Virus record (IMG/VR): IMGVR_UViG_3300025417_000018
Coordinates: 39,402 to 103,401 of that record
Strand: one strand, 5' to 3'
DNA: 64,000 nt
Source of the DNA: a virus
The first letter of the stretch is position 1. Each line of letters begins with the position of its first letter. The notes beneath the pieces were generated by a model, which saw only the letters and a list, made by a program, of their open reading frames with translations, ran no database searches and was not told the DNA's origin. Below are positions 45,320 through 52,870 of the stretch, piece after piece. Made by a program: the position numbers and the translations under genes.

Positions 45320-46231
45320 ATGACAACTACGATAACAATTGGCGAATTACCAATCAACTCAACTTACACGGCAGTTACTGGTACTACAACTGGTGCTGGT
45401 ACTGGTGCTAAATTTGATGTAACAAAAACAAATGGTGTGTACACTACTGTTATTGAAACAGCAAATCTTGGTACAGGATATGCCGTTGGTGACACGATTA
45501 CTATCCCAGGCGCAAGTTTAGGTGGAACAACGGGTGTTAACAACGACATTATCACAGTTGGATCAATCGGAACAAATGGTACAATTAAAACATTTGGTTC
45601 AGTTGGTGCAGGCGCAATTGGTAATGGAACTATAAACACAGTTATTGATGTAACAGGCACTACAGGTGTTGACACATATACATTCAATGACAAGAGCGCA
45701 GACTATACAGTGGTTAATGACACTACAAACAAGGTTATTAATGTAACAAGTACTTTGAATACAACAGTATCATTCAAGTTGGAACAACATGAGAGAGTAG
45801 TTTTTACAGATAAAGCCACAGCATTTGACATCAATGGTAACGCCGGTGATGTATATGCATTGCTTAAAGCAGGTTTCGGTGGAACAGTTAATACTACATA
45901 CGAAGGTCTTGGTATCAAATTAGAAGATGCAGGTACAACTAGTTTAGGTATTGCACAAGCTATTGTTGGTAGCACACCATTCAAAACAGCTAACCCAGAC
46001 TATGCTACATTCGTTAATAACGTTTATACTAACGTTATGGGTGTTGCACCCACACCAACACAAGCATTGCCTTTCGTTACTCAACTAGCAACAGGTACAG
46101 CGACTGAAGTATCATTACTAAATGCCGCGGCACATCTAACAGCATTCCAACAAACAATTGGATTAGTTGGTATTGCTCCAGCAACTACAGGCGTATTAGC
46201 AGGTAGTGGTATTGATTTTATTCCAGCGTAA
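45320..46231 (+). CDS. Surface-type protein with DUF4214-like C-terminus, 303 aa
   Basis: An AAAAAGGAA ribosome-binding site precedes the ATG. Residues ~30-90 contain GTGYAVGDTITIPGASLGG, a module also present in the giant fibre (about 1920-2050). Residues ~155-190 (ERVVFTDKATAFDINGNAG) and 225-280 (YATFVNNVYTNVMGVAPT, then LLNAAAHLTAF) resemble the FxxxLYxxxLGRxPD-type helices of DUF4214 domains found in S-layer and calcium-binding surface proteins. No signal peptide. Likely virion-associated, perhaps a decoration or short fibre. The domain call is moderate. Confidence 0.6.
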   Translation: MTTTITIGELPINSTYTAVTGTTTGAGTGAKFDVTKTNGVYTTVIETANLGTGYAVGDTITIPGASLGGTTGVNNDIITVGSIGTNGTIKTFGSVGAGAIGNGTINTVIDVTGTTGVDTYTFNDKSADYTVVNDTTNKVINVTSTLNTTVSFKLEQHERVVFTDKATAFDINGNAGDVYALLKAGFGGTVNTTYEGLGIKLEDAGTTSLGIAQAIVGSTPFKTANPDYATFVNNVYTNVMGVAPTPTQALPFVTQLATGTATEVSLLNAAAHLTAFQQTIGLVGIAPATTGVLAGSGIDFIPA

Positions 46232-46243
46232 ATGACCAAAAAC

Positions 46244-46288
46244 ACATGTATTTTTTTGTAGAATACTAATTTTACAATAAATACATGT
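46244..46288 (+). promoter_or_regulatory. 10-bp inverted repeat containing a late-promoter-like box
   Basis: ACATGTATTT (46244-46253) and AAATACATGT (46279-46288) are perfect inverted arms. The right arm is part of the late-type box AATAAATAC (46276-46284), 49 nt before the ATG at 46332. A second small stem, GACAA/TTGTC (46293-46306), lies in the leader. Confidence 0.5.
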
Positions 46289-46331
46289 TCAAGACAAGAA
46301 GTTGTCGATTCATTAACAAAAGGAAATAACA

Positions 46332-46886
46332 ATGAAAAAACTCGCTTTAACTTTAGCCCTAATGGCTTTTGCTGGTTTCGTATCAGCCGCTAGTGTTACC
46401 CTAGAAGGTCAAGACCAATTAGGTGACAAAGGTGCTAAAAATTCAACTAACTACCAAGTTTCTGTAAAAGAATCAATCAACAATACTTTTGCAGGTGACG
46501 TAAGTTTTACCAATTATCAACAACAAGCAACTGACGTATTAAGTACACGTTTGGAAGCTGGTGTAACTGGTGCATTATCATTCGGACCAGCTGGTGTTTA
46601 TACACGTGTTGCAGTTGGTGAAAAGTATACAAATGGTGCTAATTTTGGTTACTACAGCGTTGAGCCTGGTGTTACTTACACATTAGGTAAAGCAACTGCT
46701 AAAGTTGGATTCCGTTATCGTACTGCTATGGTAGACCCAAATGTGTACAATGATACAACAGATACCGTTCGTGCTGGCTTAAGCTATGCATTGACAAAGA
46801 AAGATAGTATCGGTTTACGTTATGACCGCGTTCGTGGTGATAGCCAAAATCATAGCTATAACTTATCATACACACGTTCATTCTAA
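46332..46886 (+). CDS. Outer-membrane beta-barrel (porin-like) protein, 184 aa
   Basis: A signal peptide (MKKLALTLALMAFAGFVSA, cut before ASV) is followed by alternating polar/hydrophobic strands suited to an ~8-strand barrel. It ends with a C-terminal Phe (NLSYTRSF), the usual signal for the BAM insertion machinery. AAAAGGAAA ribosome-binding site; strong terminator behind. Phages rarely carry such genes. It may have been acquired from a host and could alter permeability or receptor exposure during infection, which is inference. Confidence 0.75.
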   Translation: MKKLALTLALMAFAGFVSAASVTLEGQDQLGDKGAKNSTNYQVSVKESINNTFAGDVSFTNYQQQATDVLSTRLEAGVTGALSFGPAGVYTRVAVGEKYTNGANFGYYSVEPGVTYTLGKATAKVGFRYRTAMVDPNVYNDTTDTVRAGLSYALTKKDSIGLRYDRVRGDSQNHSYNLSYTRSF

Positions 46887-46910
46887 TCTTAGATTGAAAT
46901 GTTAATACCC

Positions 46911-46941
46911 AAAGGCTCTGTACAGAGCCTTTGTTTTTTTG
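46911..46941 (+). terminator. Intrinsic terminator, perfect palindrome
   Basis: AAAGGCTCTG-TACAGAGCCTTT is a perfect 22-bp palindrome followed by GTTTTTTTG, a textbook intrinsic terminator for the beta-barrel gene. Confidence 0.9.
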
Positions 46942-46947
46942 TATAAT
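46919..46947 (+). promoter_or_regulatory. Sigma70-like promoter overlapping the terminator
   Basis: TGTACA (46919-46924, four of six bases of TTGACA) at the centre of the palindrome lies 17 nt before TATAAT (46942-46947). It would drive the 72-residue membrane protein gene. Confidence 0.5.
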
Positions 46948-46971
46948 TAGTTTTTTGTAATAGGAATTAGC

Positions 46972-47190
46972 ATGGATATGGAAATAGCCGCAAGAGTTTT
47001 GGCTGGTAGCATTCTAACAATGTTAGCATTGGTGGTAGTTGTAGTTGGTATTATTGTTATCAATAACATTATGCATCATTATTGGAAACCAATACGTATC
47101 TTTACAGCAGATAGTTGGAATTTTAATCCACCTGAGGAATACTATCAAAAAGTATCTCCAAAATTAGATGAAACAATCAAAAGTCCTTAA
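46972..47190 (+). CDS. Small membrane protein, 72 aa
   Basis: An AGGA ribosome-binding site precedes the ATG. Residues ~8-34 (LAGSILTMLALVVVVVGIIV) are one long membrane helix; the rest is polar with aromatic residues (ADSWNFNPPEEYYQK). No family recognised. It stands between the terminator of the beta-barrel gene and the phosphatase, with its own likely promoter. Confidence 0.6.
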   Translation: MDMEIAARVLAGSILTMLALVVVVVGIIVINNIMHHYWKPIRIFTADSWNFNPPEEYYQKVSPKLDETIKSP

Positions 47191-47200
47191 CACCTAGCAA

Positions 47201-47208
47201 GATAAATA
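47201..47208 (+). promoter_or_regulatory. Late-promoter-like box GATAAATA, leaderless spacing
   Basis: It is flanked by the inverted arms TAGCAA and TTGCTA (47195-47214). Its last base is exactly 6 nt before the ATG at 47214, and no ribosome-binding site is present. Confidence 0.5.
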
Positions 47209-47213
47209 TTGCT

Positions 47214-47984
47214 ATGAAAAAAACATACCGAACCATTTTTATTAGTGATGTTCATCTTGGTACAAGAGATTGTAAAGCAGAACAACTTAATAATTTCTTA
47301 AAACACAATACGTGTGAAACACTTTACTTAGTGGGAGATATTATTGATGCTTGGAAAATTCAACAAAATAAATGGCGTTGGAAACAAAGTCATAGCAATG
47401 TAGTTCGTAGAGTTTTAGGACATGCCAAACGTGGCACTAGAGTTGTGTATGTAGCAGGAAATCACGATGAATTTCTTAGGCCGTTAATACCGTATGGATT
47501 GGGATTTGGTGCAGTAGAAATTGTTAATCAAACTGAGCATATAGGTATTGATGGCAGACACTATTTGGTAACGCATGGGGATTTGTTTGATGGGATTACT
47601 AAATTAGCACCCTGGTTAGCCTTTTTAGGTGACAAGATGTATGATATTGTATTAGAATTAAACAGTAAATTCAATGCGTTACGACATAAACTAGGATTAG
47701 GTTATTGGAGCTTAAGTAAATTTTTGAAACACAAAGTTAAAAAAGCCGCAGACTTTGTGTTTCAGTTTGAAAAAAATATAACAGCTTATTGTAAAAAGCG
47801 TGGATTTGATGGAGTAATATGCGGACACATACATCATGCAGAAATAAAAATGATAGATGATGTGATTTACATGAATGACGGTGACTGGGTAGAATCAATG
47901 ACTGCATTAGTAGAACATCATGATGGGCATTGGGAAATAATAACTTGGACGAAAGCAAACGATGACAGTATTAGTATTAACTAA
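47214..47984 (+). CDS. LpxH-like calcineurin-fold phosphatase, 256 aa
   Basis: All metal-binding blocks of the calcineurin-like family are present in order: D12-x-H14 (SDVHLG), GDIID (41-45), GNHDE (82-86), HGD (121-123) and GHIHH (204-208). The length and the WRWKQSHS and GDWVESMTALVE segments match the family annotated as UDP-2,3-diacylglucosamine diphosphatases, which hydrolyse a lipid A precursor at the inner membrane. Members paired with glycosyltransferases, as here, may act on other lipid or sugar diphosphates. Overlaps the next gene by 23 nt. Confidence 0.75.
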   Translation: MKKTYRTIFISDVHLGTRDCKAEQLNNFLKHNTCETLYLVGDIIDAWKIQQNKWRWKQSHSNVVRRVLGHAKRGTRVVYVAGNHDEFLRPLIPYGLGFGAVEIVNQTEHIGIDGRHYLVTHGDLFDGITKLAPWLAFLGDKMYDIVLELNSKFNALRHKLGLGYWSLSKFLKHKVKKAADFVFQFEKNITAYCKKRGFDGVICGHIHHAEIKMIDDVIYMNDGDWVESMTALVEHHDGHWEIITWTKANDDSISIN

Positions 47985-48846
47985 GTTAGAACGAAACGAA
48001 TACGAATCAAATAAATTGATTGAAAGTTTTGAAAGCAAGGGCATTAAAGCCATGATGGCTCACCCTGACGATTTTGATATTGTCGTGAATAGAGATATTC
48101 GTAAAGGTATCAAGTATAAAGGTCAAGACATGGAGTTACCTAGACTAGTACTAGTTAGATTAGGTGCAGGTATTCTCCCATTCCAATTAGCAGTTATCAG
48201 ACATTTTGAACAATGCGGTATTCCATGTGTAAATGGAAGCGTTGCAATCGAAACTGTTAAAGATAAATTGCGTACCAGTCAAATACTAAGTCGTGCAGGA
48301 ATTCCGATCCCGAACACAATGTTGGTACGTTGGCCTATTGAAGATAAATTGGTTAGTGAAAACATTGGATTCCCCTGTGTAGTTAAAGTTGTTACCGGTA
48401 GCTATGGCGAAGGTGTTCATTTATGTGAACGTAAAAAAGATTATAAAAAACTTGTAGAGTTTGTAGAAAAACTTGGAAACAAGAAAACCATGATTGTACA
48501 AGAATACATGGGCCATAGACCAGGTGAAGATTTGCGTGTGTTAGTTATTGGCGGTAAAGTTGTAGGTGCAATGAAACGTACAGCGCCTGAAGGAGACTTC
48601 CGTGCTAATATCACAGGTGGCGGTACTGGTGAAAATTACCCTCTCACAGAAGAAATTGAATTCATGGCTAGAGAAACAGCACATGTATTAGGTTTAGACA
48701 TTGCCGGTATTGATTTATTGTTTGACGAAAACGGTTTCAGAGTTTGTGAGGCTAACAGTAATCCAGGATTCTTTGGCTTTGAAAAATTCTGTAATGTAGA
48801 CGTTGCAGATATCATTACAGAATACATTAAATTCAAAGCAAAATGA
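47962..48846 (+). CDS. RimK-like ATP-grasp ligase, 294 aa
   Basis: The sequence follows RimK/glutathione-synthetase-type ATP-grasp proteins: LRTSQILSRAGIPIPNT (hinge), FPCVVKVVTGSYGEGV (ATP-binding lysines), IVQEYMG, GEDLRVLVIGGKVVGAMKR, RANITGGGTGENYPL, and the metal-binding end VCEANSNPGFFGFE. Such enzymes join an amino acid (often glutamate) to a carboxylate of a protein, peptide or cofactor. Phage copies are known. The gene is coupled to a phosphatase and a glycosyltransferase. Substrate unknown. Confidence 0.8.
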   Translation: MTVLVLTKLERNEYESNKLIESFESKGIKAMMAHPDDFDIVVNRDIRKGIKYKGQDMELPRLVLVRLGAGILPFQLAVIRHFEQCGIPCVNGSVAIETVKDKLRTSQILSRAGIPIPNTMLVRWPIEDKLVSENIGFPCVVKVVTGSYGEGVHLCERKKDYKKLVEFVEKLGNKKTMIVQEYMGHRPGEDLRVLVIGGKVVGAMKRTAPEGDFRANITGGGTGENYPLTEEIEFMARETAHVLGLDIAGIDLLFDENGFRVCEANSNPGFFGFEKFCNVDVADIITEYIKFKAK

Positions 48847-48947
48847 AATATTTTATAATTAGCATGTTTGTGCTTTGGATTGGATTAACTTTAATTTTAG
48901 CCATTAAAGAAACATTTTATGAAGAAAATACTGATAATAACGGATAA
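48843..48947 (+). CDS. Membrane microprotein, 34 aa, overlapping two genes
   Basis: It starts at an ATGA overlap with the ATP-grasp stop and ends 29 nt inside the glycosyltransferase gene in another frame. Residues 3-21 (YFIISMFVLWIGLTLILAI) are a membrane helix with a short acidic tail. No clear ribosome-binding site, so translation would rely on coupling. It may anchor the flanking enzymes or be a coupling device only. Confidence 0.4.
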   Translation: MKYFIISMFVLWIGLTLILAIKETFYEENTDNNG

Positions 48948-49923
48948 TTTACCGGATCAAATCAATGGCGTTGTCACGACTTACAAAAATCTTGAGGCTC
49001 CTGCGATACTGGATGGTTATACTATTGATTATATTGACCCCAGGTGGTTCAGCTATATTGATTGTCCTGGCTACAACGAAGTCAAACTTAGCTATCCAAG
49101 GAACATGGGCAAGAAGATTGCGAAGATTGATCCGGATCATATCCACATCGCCACAGAAGGTCCTCTTGGTTTGTGGGCTAGAGCATATCTTGCAAAATGT
49201 GGTATTAGGCACAATACTGCTTATCATACTAAATTCCCTGAAGGACTTAACAAACTATTTGGAATACCTGAATCACTTACTTGGCGCTTTGTACGCTGGT
49301 TTCATAAGCATAGTGGCAAGGTTTTAACAACGACTGACAGCATGGTTGCTGAATTACGTAAGCATGGATTTGACGGTGAAGTTATTCCATGGACACGTGG
49401 GGTTGATAGAACAATTTTCAATACTAAACAAAGACATGAGTATAGTGAAGTGGGTGTAATTGATTTATTGTGCGTTGCACGTGTTAGCAAAGAAAAAAAC
49501 TTAGAAGACTTTTTTGAATTAGATTATCCGGGCGCAAGAAAAACAATGGTTGGTGATGGTCCTATGTTAGAAACGTACAAGAAAAAATATCCTGATGTTA
49601 ATTTTGTTGGTTTCAAAACAGGTAAAGACTTGGCAGTCTATTATGCAAATGCTGATGTATTTGTATTCCCCAGCCAATGGGAAACATTTGGTATTGTAAT
49701 GATTGAGGCAATGGCGTGTGGTACGCCAGTTGCGGCATACCCTTGTCAAGGTCCTATGGATGTAATTGAACAAGGGGTCACGGGGTTCATGAATGAGAAC
49801 CTAACCCATGCTATTGATAGCTGTTTACAATTAGACAGAAATCAAGTACTGAAAGGTAGTTTTCGTTGGTCTTGGAAACGTGCATGGGAAATCTTTAGAG
49901 ACAACCTAGTTCCTATCAAATAG
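48919..49923 (+). CDS. GT4-family glycosyltransferase (GT-B fold), 334 aa
   Basis: The N-terminus MKKILIITDNLPDQINGVVTT has the loop (P-x-x-x-N-G-V) of GT4 enzymes. Further blocks: HIATEGPLGLWARAYL, TAYHTKFPE, PWTRGVDRTIFN, LLCVARVSKEKNLE, MVGDGPMLE, and the catalytic-domain signature PSQWETFGIVMIEAMACGTP with E-x7-E. The family uses sugar nucleotides; this subgroup resembles lipid (phosphatidylinositol/diacylglycerol) mannosyl- or glucosyltransferases. With the LpxH-like phosphatase it could modify host or virion-associated lipid or sugar. Donor unknown. Confidence 0.8.
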   Translation: MKKILIITDNLPDQINGVVTTYKNLEAPAILDGYTIDYIDPRWFSYIDCPGYNEVKLSYPRNMGKKIAKIDPDHIHIATEGPLGLWARAYLAKCGIRHNTAYHTKFPEGLNKLFGIPESLTWRFVRWFHKHSGKVLTTTDSMVAELRKHGFDGEVIPWTRGVDRTIFNTKQRHEYSEVGVIDLLCVARVSKEKNLEDFFELDYPGARKTMVGDGPMLETYKKKYPDVNFVGFKTGKDLAVYYANADVFVFPSQWETFGIVMIEAMACGTPVAAYPCQGPMDVIEQGVTGFMNENLTHAIDSCLQLDRNQVLKGSFRWSWKRAWEIFRDNLVPIK

Positions 49924-49932
49924 TCAATCTAT

Positions 49933-49968
49933 CCAAAATTTGACAATAAATCGTTTTGGGCATATAAT
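49933..49968 (+). promoter_or_regulatory. Sigma70 promoter P1 with inverted repeat around the -35
   Basis: TTGACA (49940-49945), 17-nt spacer, TATAAT (49963-49968). Arms CCAAAA (49933-49938) and TTTTGG (49954-49959) flank the core TTTGACAATAAATCG, which is shared with P2. Confidence 0.85.
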
Positions 49969-49996
49969 ACGTACTTAATCACTTGAAAGGTACAGT

Positions 49997-50263
49997 ATGA
50001 AAATGTCACTTAATGAAATCAATACTTTAATTGCTCAAGATAATACTATTGTTTCTCAATTGCCAACAAGCGAGGGCCAAGTTACTAGTGTTATTTTTGA
50101 GAAAAACTTTCAGGGCCTAGAAATCCCAGTATTGACTAAAGCCCCATATATGGGCCGAACTAAAATTAGTTGTGGCAACAAAGCATTGTATGTTGTTAAA
50201 ACTAGTGAAAAGTCTTATGACATTCACAATAGTAAAACTGCATACTTTCGTTTTCAAAAATAA
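49997..50263 (+). CDS. Hypothetical protein, 88 aa
   Basis: A small soluble protein behind promoter P1 with a GAAAGG ribosome-binding site. The N-terminal third is helical (LNEINTLIAQDNTIV), the rest strand-rich with TRK-type basic residues (YMGRTKISCGNKALYVVK). No motif recognised. First of three short genes each having its own promoter of near-identical design. Confidence 0.65.
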   Translation: MKMSLNEINTLIAQDNTIVSQLPTSEGQVTSVIFEKNFQGLEIPVLTKAPYMGRTKISCGNKALYVVKTSEKSYDIHNSKTAYFRFQK

Positions 50264-50269
50264 ATGAAA

Positions 50270-50314
50270 ATTATAGTCCCAAAATTTGACAATAAATCGT
50301 TTTGGGACTATAAT
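50270..50314 (+). promoter_or_regulatory. Sigma70 promoter P2 inside a perfect 15-bp inverted repeat
   Basis: TTGACA (50286-50291), 17-nt spacer, TATAAT (50309-50314). Left arm 50270-50284 (ATTATAGTCCCAAAA) and right arm 50300-50314 are perfect reverse complements; the right arm includes the -10 and the -35 sits in the 15-nt loop. Confidence 0.85.
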
Positions 50315-50344
50315 ACTTGTATTGATTGATTAAAGGAGTTGAAA

Positions 50345-50566
50345 ATGGCTTTTGAAAAAATCGTACTAGACAAAGTTGCTAAGGTTCTCAAAGATGATAA
50401 CCGCGCTAGTTTTACATGCGGTACACTTTTTGTTGAGTGTTCAGAGGCTGAGGCTCGCAAGGTCTTTCACAAACTAAGCAAAGATTATGGTTTGGGTAAA
50501 GTGCAAGTTAGTGGCCCAATGAACGGCCCTGTTATGCCCGAATTTGCATACGATTTTGTTGCATAA
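50345..50566 (+). CDS. Hypothetical protein, 73 aa
   Basis: The ATG at 50345 is chosen for its AAAGGAG ribosome-binding site; a TTG two codons upstream is less likely. A compact alpha/beta protein with a helical start (FEKIVLDKVAKVLKDD) and a ferredoxin-like arrangement (FTCGTLFVECSEAEARKVFHKL). No cofactor motif. Function unknown. Confidence 0.65.
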   Translation: MAFEKIVLDKVAKVLKDDNRASFTCGTLFVECSEAEARKVFHKLSKDYGLGKVQVSGPMNGPVMPEFAYDFVA

Positions 50567-50573
50567 AAGCAAC

Positions 50574-50612
50574 ATACCCGAATTTGACAATAATTCGGGT
50601 ATCTGCTATAAT
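50574..50612 (+). promoter_or_regulatory. Sigma70 promoter P3 with 11-bp inverted repeat around the -35
   Basis: TTGACA (50584-50589), 17-nt spacer, TATAAT (50607-50612). Arms ATACCCGAATT (50574-50584) and AATTCGGGTAT (50592-50602) are perfect but differ in sequence from those of P1 and P2. A further stem (TGTTGC/GCAACA, 50557-50574) lies at the end of the upstream gene. Confidence 0.85.
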
Positions 50613-50643
50613 ACTTGTATTGAATCAGAAAACGGAGTTAAAA

Positions 50644-50892
50644 ATGCGTAGAAAACAAATCATTCAAGGTCTTAATAACAGTCAAAAAGTCCGTGTTATT
50701 GTAGACGGTGTGGGGTTCTACACTACTGTTCAAGGTGCTACTGAAATGTGTTTTACCGAGCAACGGATTGCAGTTTGGAATGCATTGGAAGTTATCGGTC
50801 GTGAAAAAATCGAAGGCTTTGGTGGACAGACCAGGGTCTATGATGAAAAAATGAATGCTAAAACCATCAGTTTTCAAGTTAACTTAGTTTAA
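50644..50892 (+). CDS. Hypothetical protein, 82 aa
   Basis: The ATG at 50644 has a CGGAG ribosome-binding site and lies 32 nt behind the -10 of P3; an upstream in-frame start would fall inside the promoter and is rejected. Basic N-terminus (MRRKQIIQGLNNSQKVR), then strands. No motif recognised. A gene 9 nt downstream is probably co-transcribed. Confidence 0.65.
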   Translation: MRRKQIIQGLNNSQKVRVIVDGVGFYTTVQGATEMCFTEQRIAVWNALEVIGREKIEGFGGQTRVYDEKMNAKTISFQVNLV

Positions 50893-50901
50893 GGAGCTTA
50901 T

Positions 50902-51207
50902 ATGTCATTGACACCATTAACTGAACGCCAAAAGACTTTGATTGTAAACAACGTGGTCAAGGCATGTAAAGACATTACCCAACTGAATAAGACAGGCTAC
51001 AACTTTTTGTATCTTGCAAGTGGTTTCATTGCTCACTATAACATGTACGGCTTTATTGATTTTTATAGTGATGTGTCCTTGAAGAATGACCTCATTGGTT
51101 TTGCAGGTCAAAATCAATGGAAAAACTTTCACCCCGGTGAACGTGACTACGAATATTACATGTCCAAGAAGGATGTGTACAATCGTATTTTGGAAGCGAT
51201 CCTGTAA
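50902..51207 (+). CDS. Hypothetical protein, 101 aa
   Basis: AAGGAG ribosome-binding site. Mostly helical, aromatic-rich (YNFLYLASGFIAHYNMYGFIDFYSD). No Cys cluster and no catalytic motif. Its TAA shares a base with the next ATG (TAATG), so it is coupled to the zincin gene. Function unknown. Confidence 0.6.
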   Translation: MSLTPLTERQKTLIVNNVVKACKDITQLNKTGYNFLYLASGFIAHYNMYGFIDFYSDVSLKNDLIGFAGQNQWKNFHPGERDYEYYMSKKDVYNRILEAIL

Positions 51208-51656
51208 TGGAATTTGATATACAAATTAAAAGTGAGGTTCGCAAGGACCTCATTGAAAAGGTAATACCTTTTTACGCAAAACAGTTGAACGTCAAGGATT
51301 TTAATTATACAATCATTGTAAAGAACAACAAGATTTTGCGTAAGGATCACCAATTCAACGGTCAAGTATACTATTCAGGGCACAGAGAATTGACAATTGA
51401 ATTGGACAGCTATTTGAAGTTGCCACGATTACTGATTACCTTAGCACATGAAATGGTTCACGTTAAGCAAATGGTTCGAGGTCAGTATCAATTACGCAAG
51501 GCAAGAAATGGTAGGATTATGCAAGGTTGGTGTGGTAAACGTGTTAAGGCAGATTACTTTAACCGACCATGGGAAATCGAAGCCTTTAAACGTGAAGAAA
51601 TACTTTTTGGTCAATTGTGCGATAAAATAAATGGCAACAAACGTAAAAGAATTTGA
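51207..51656 (+). CDS. SprT-like zinc metalloprotease, 149 aa
   Basis: The H-E-x-x-H zinc motif is in LAHEMVHVKQMV (about 79-90), and a downstream Trp/Glu-rich segment (RPWEIEAFKREE) supplies a third acidic ligand candidate. Length and layout fit SprT-like phage zincins, small cytoplasmic proteins that may cut DNA-bound or other proteins. Basic C-terminus (NGNKRKRI). The stop codon overlaps the -35 of the next promoter. Confidence 0.7.
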   Translation: MEFDIQIKSEVRKDLIEKVIPFYAKQLNVKDFNYTIIVKNNKILRKDHQFNGQVYYSGHRELTIELDSYLKLPRLLITLAHEMVHVKQMVRGQYQLRKARNGRIMQGWCGKRVKADYFNRPWEIEAFKREEILFGQLCDKINGNKRKRI

Positions 51657-51681
51657 CAATAAATCAATTTTCAACTATACT
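51653..51681 (+). promoter_or_regulatory. Sigma70 promoter P4
   Basis: TTGACA (51653-51658), 17-nt spacer, TATACT (51676-51681), with the shared core TTTGACAATAAATC. Only short arms (TTGA/TCAA) flank the core here. Confidence 0.8.
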
Positions 51682-51709
51682 ATATCTATCTTAAACGACT
51701 GGAGTTAAA

Positions 51710-52813
51710 ATGGCATCTCATGTATCAGACAATCTCACTATTACTAGTGTACAGGCCCGTAAAGCAATTTTACGTGCATTCAAAGCAAAGCGTCCTATCT
51801 TTTTGTGGGGACCTCCCGGTATCGGTAAATCAGAAGTGGTAGCCGAAGTTACTGAAGAATTAGGTGGTCACATGATTGATTTGCGTATGGCGCAAATGGA
51901 ACCAACTGACATTCGTGGTATTCCATTCTTTAATCGTGACTTGAATAAAATGGATTGGGCGTCTCCAGTTGACTTGCCTGATGAGGAACTTGCAAAAGAA
52001 TATCCAATCGTGGTTCTTTTCTTAGATGAAATGAATAGTGCAAGTCCAGCTGTGCAGGCTGCGGGTTATCAATTGATTCTTAACCGTCGTGTTGGTAAGT
52101 ATGTATTGCCTGACAATGTTGTAATTGTTGCGGCGGGTAATCGTGATAGTGACAAAGGTGTTACATATCGTATGCCAATGCCCCTTGCTAATCGTTTCTT
52201 GCACTTAGAAATGCGCCCTGACTTTACTGCATGGCAAAACTGGGCAGTTGAAAAAGGTATCCATAAGGACGTGGTTGGTTACTTGTCTTTCGCTAAACAA
52301 GACTTGTATGATTTTGATAGCAAATCGGCTAGCCGTGCATTCGCTACTCCACGTAGCTGGTGTTTCGTTAGTGACTTGTTGAATGATGAGGCTGATACCG
52401 ATACTGATACCTTGTTTAACTTGGTAGCAGGTGCAGTTGGTGAAGGTCTTGCAGTTAAGTTTGCGGCACACCGCAAGATTGCAGGTAAGATGCCCGACCC
52501 TGCTGATATCTTGTCAGGTAAGGTAACTGAACTTAATGTAAAAGAAATTAGTGCAATGTACTCATTGACCGTTTCAATGTGCTATGAATTGCGTGATGCA
52601 CTTGAAGGTAAGAAAGTTAATCAAAAACAATTCCATGACATGGCTGACAATTTCTTGTCATACATCATGAAAAACTTTGAAACTGAATTGGTTGTGATGG
52701 GTGCCAAGATTGCATTGAAAACTTACAAGTTGCCAATCGAGCCAAGTCAATTGAAACACTTTGATGAGTTTCACAAGAAATACGGTAAATACATTGTAGA
52801 AGCCGGTAACTAA
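51710..52813 (+). CDS. MoxR-family AAA+ ATPase, 367 aa
   Basis: Walker A is GPPGIGKS (34-41) and Walker B is VVLFLDEMNS (101-110), followed by RVGKYVLPDNVVIVAAGNRDS (sensor 1 region) and MPLANRFLHLEM (arginine-finger region). MoxR ATPases act as chaperones with a VWA-domain partner, loading metals or remodelling complexes. The partner gene follows behind a separate promoter. GGAG ribosome-binding site. The phage substrate is unknown. Confidence 0.85.
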   Translation: MASHVSDNLTITSVQARKAILRAFKAKRPIFLWGPPGIGKSEVVAEVTEELGGHMIDLRMAQMEPTDIRGIPFFNRDLNKMDWASPVDLPDEELAKEYPIVVLFLDEMNSASPAVQAAGYQLILNRRVGKYVLPDNVVIVAAGNRDSDKGVTYRMPMPLANRFLHLEMRPDFTAWQNWAVEKGIHKDVVGYLSFAKQDLYDFDSKSASRAFATPRSWCFVSDLLNDEADTDTDTLFNLVAGAVGEGLAVKFAAHRKIAGKMPDPADILSGKVTELNVKEISAMYSLTVSMCYELRDALEGKKVNQKQFHDMADNFLSYIMKNFETELVVMGAKIALKTYKLPIEPSQLKHFDEFHKKYGKYIVEAGN

Positions 52814-52819
52814 TTAAAA

Positions 52820-52835
52820 CGGGACTTCGGTCCCG
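52820..52835 (+). terminator. UUCG hairpin behind the MoxR gene
   Basis: CGGGAC-TTCG-GTCCCG, a 6-bp stem with the extra-stable UUCG tetraloop, followed by CTTTAATT. Possible weak terminator or mRNA stabiliser; it abuts promoter P5. Confidence 0.7.
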
Positions 52836-52841
52836 CTTTAA

Positions 52842-52870
52842 TTGACAATAAATCAATATTATTGTATACT
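52842..52870 (+). promoter_or_regulatory. Sigma70 promoter P5
   Basis: TTGACA (52842-52847), 17-nt spacer, TATACT (52865-52870). Core TTGACAATAAATC as in P1, P2 and P4, with ATTGA/TCAAT arms. Confidence 0.8.

Noticed and set aside
50584-50643. Upstream start of the 82-residue gene
   Set aside because: It would overlap the -35 and -10 of promoter P3, so the codons would not be on its transcript.
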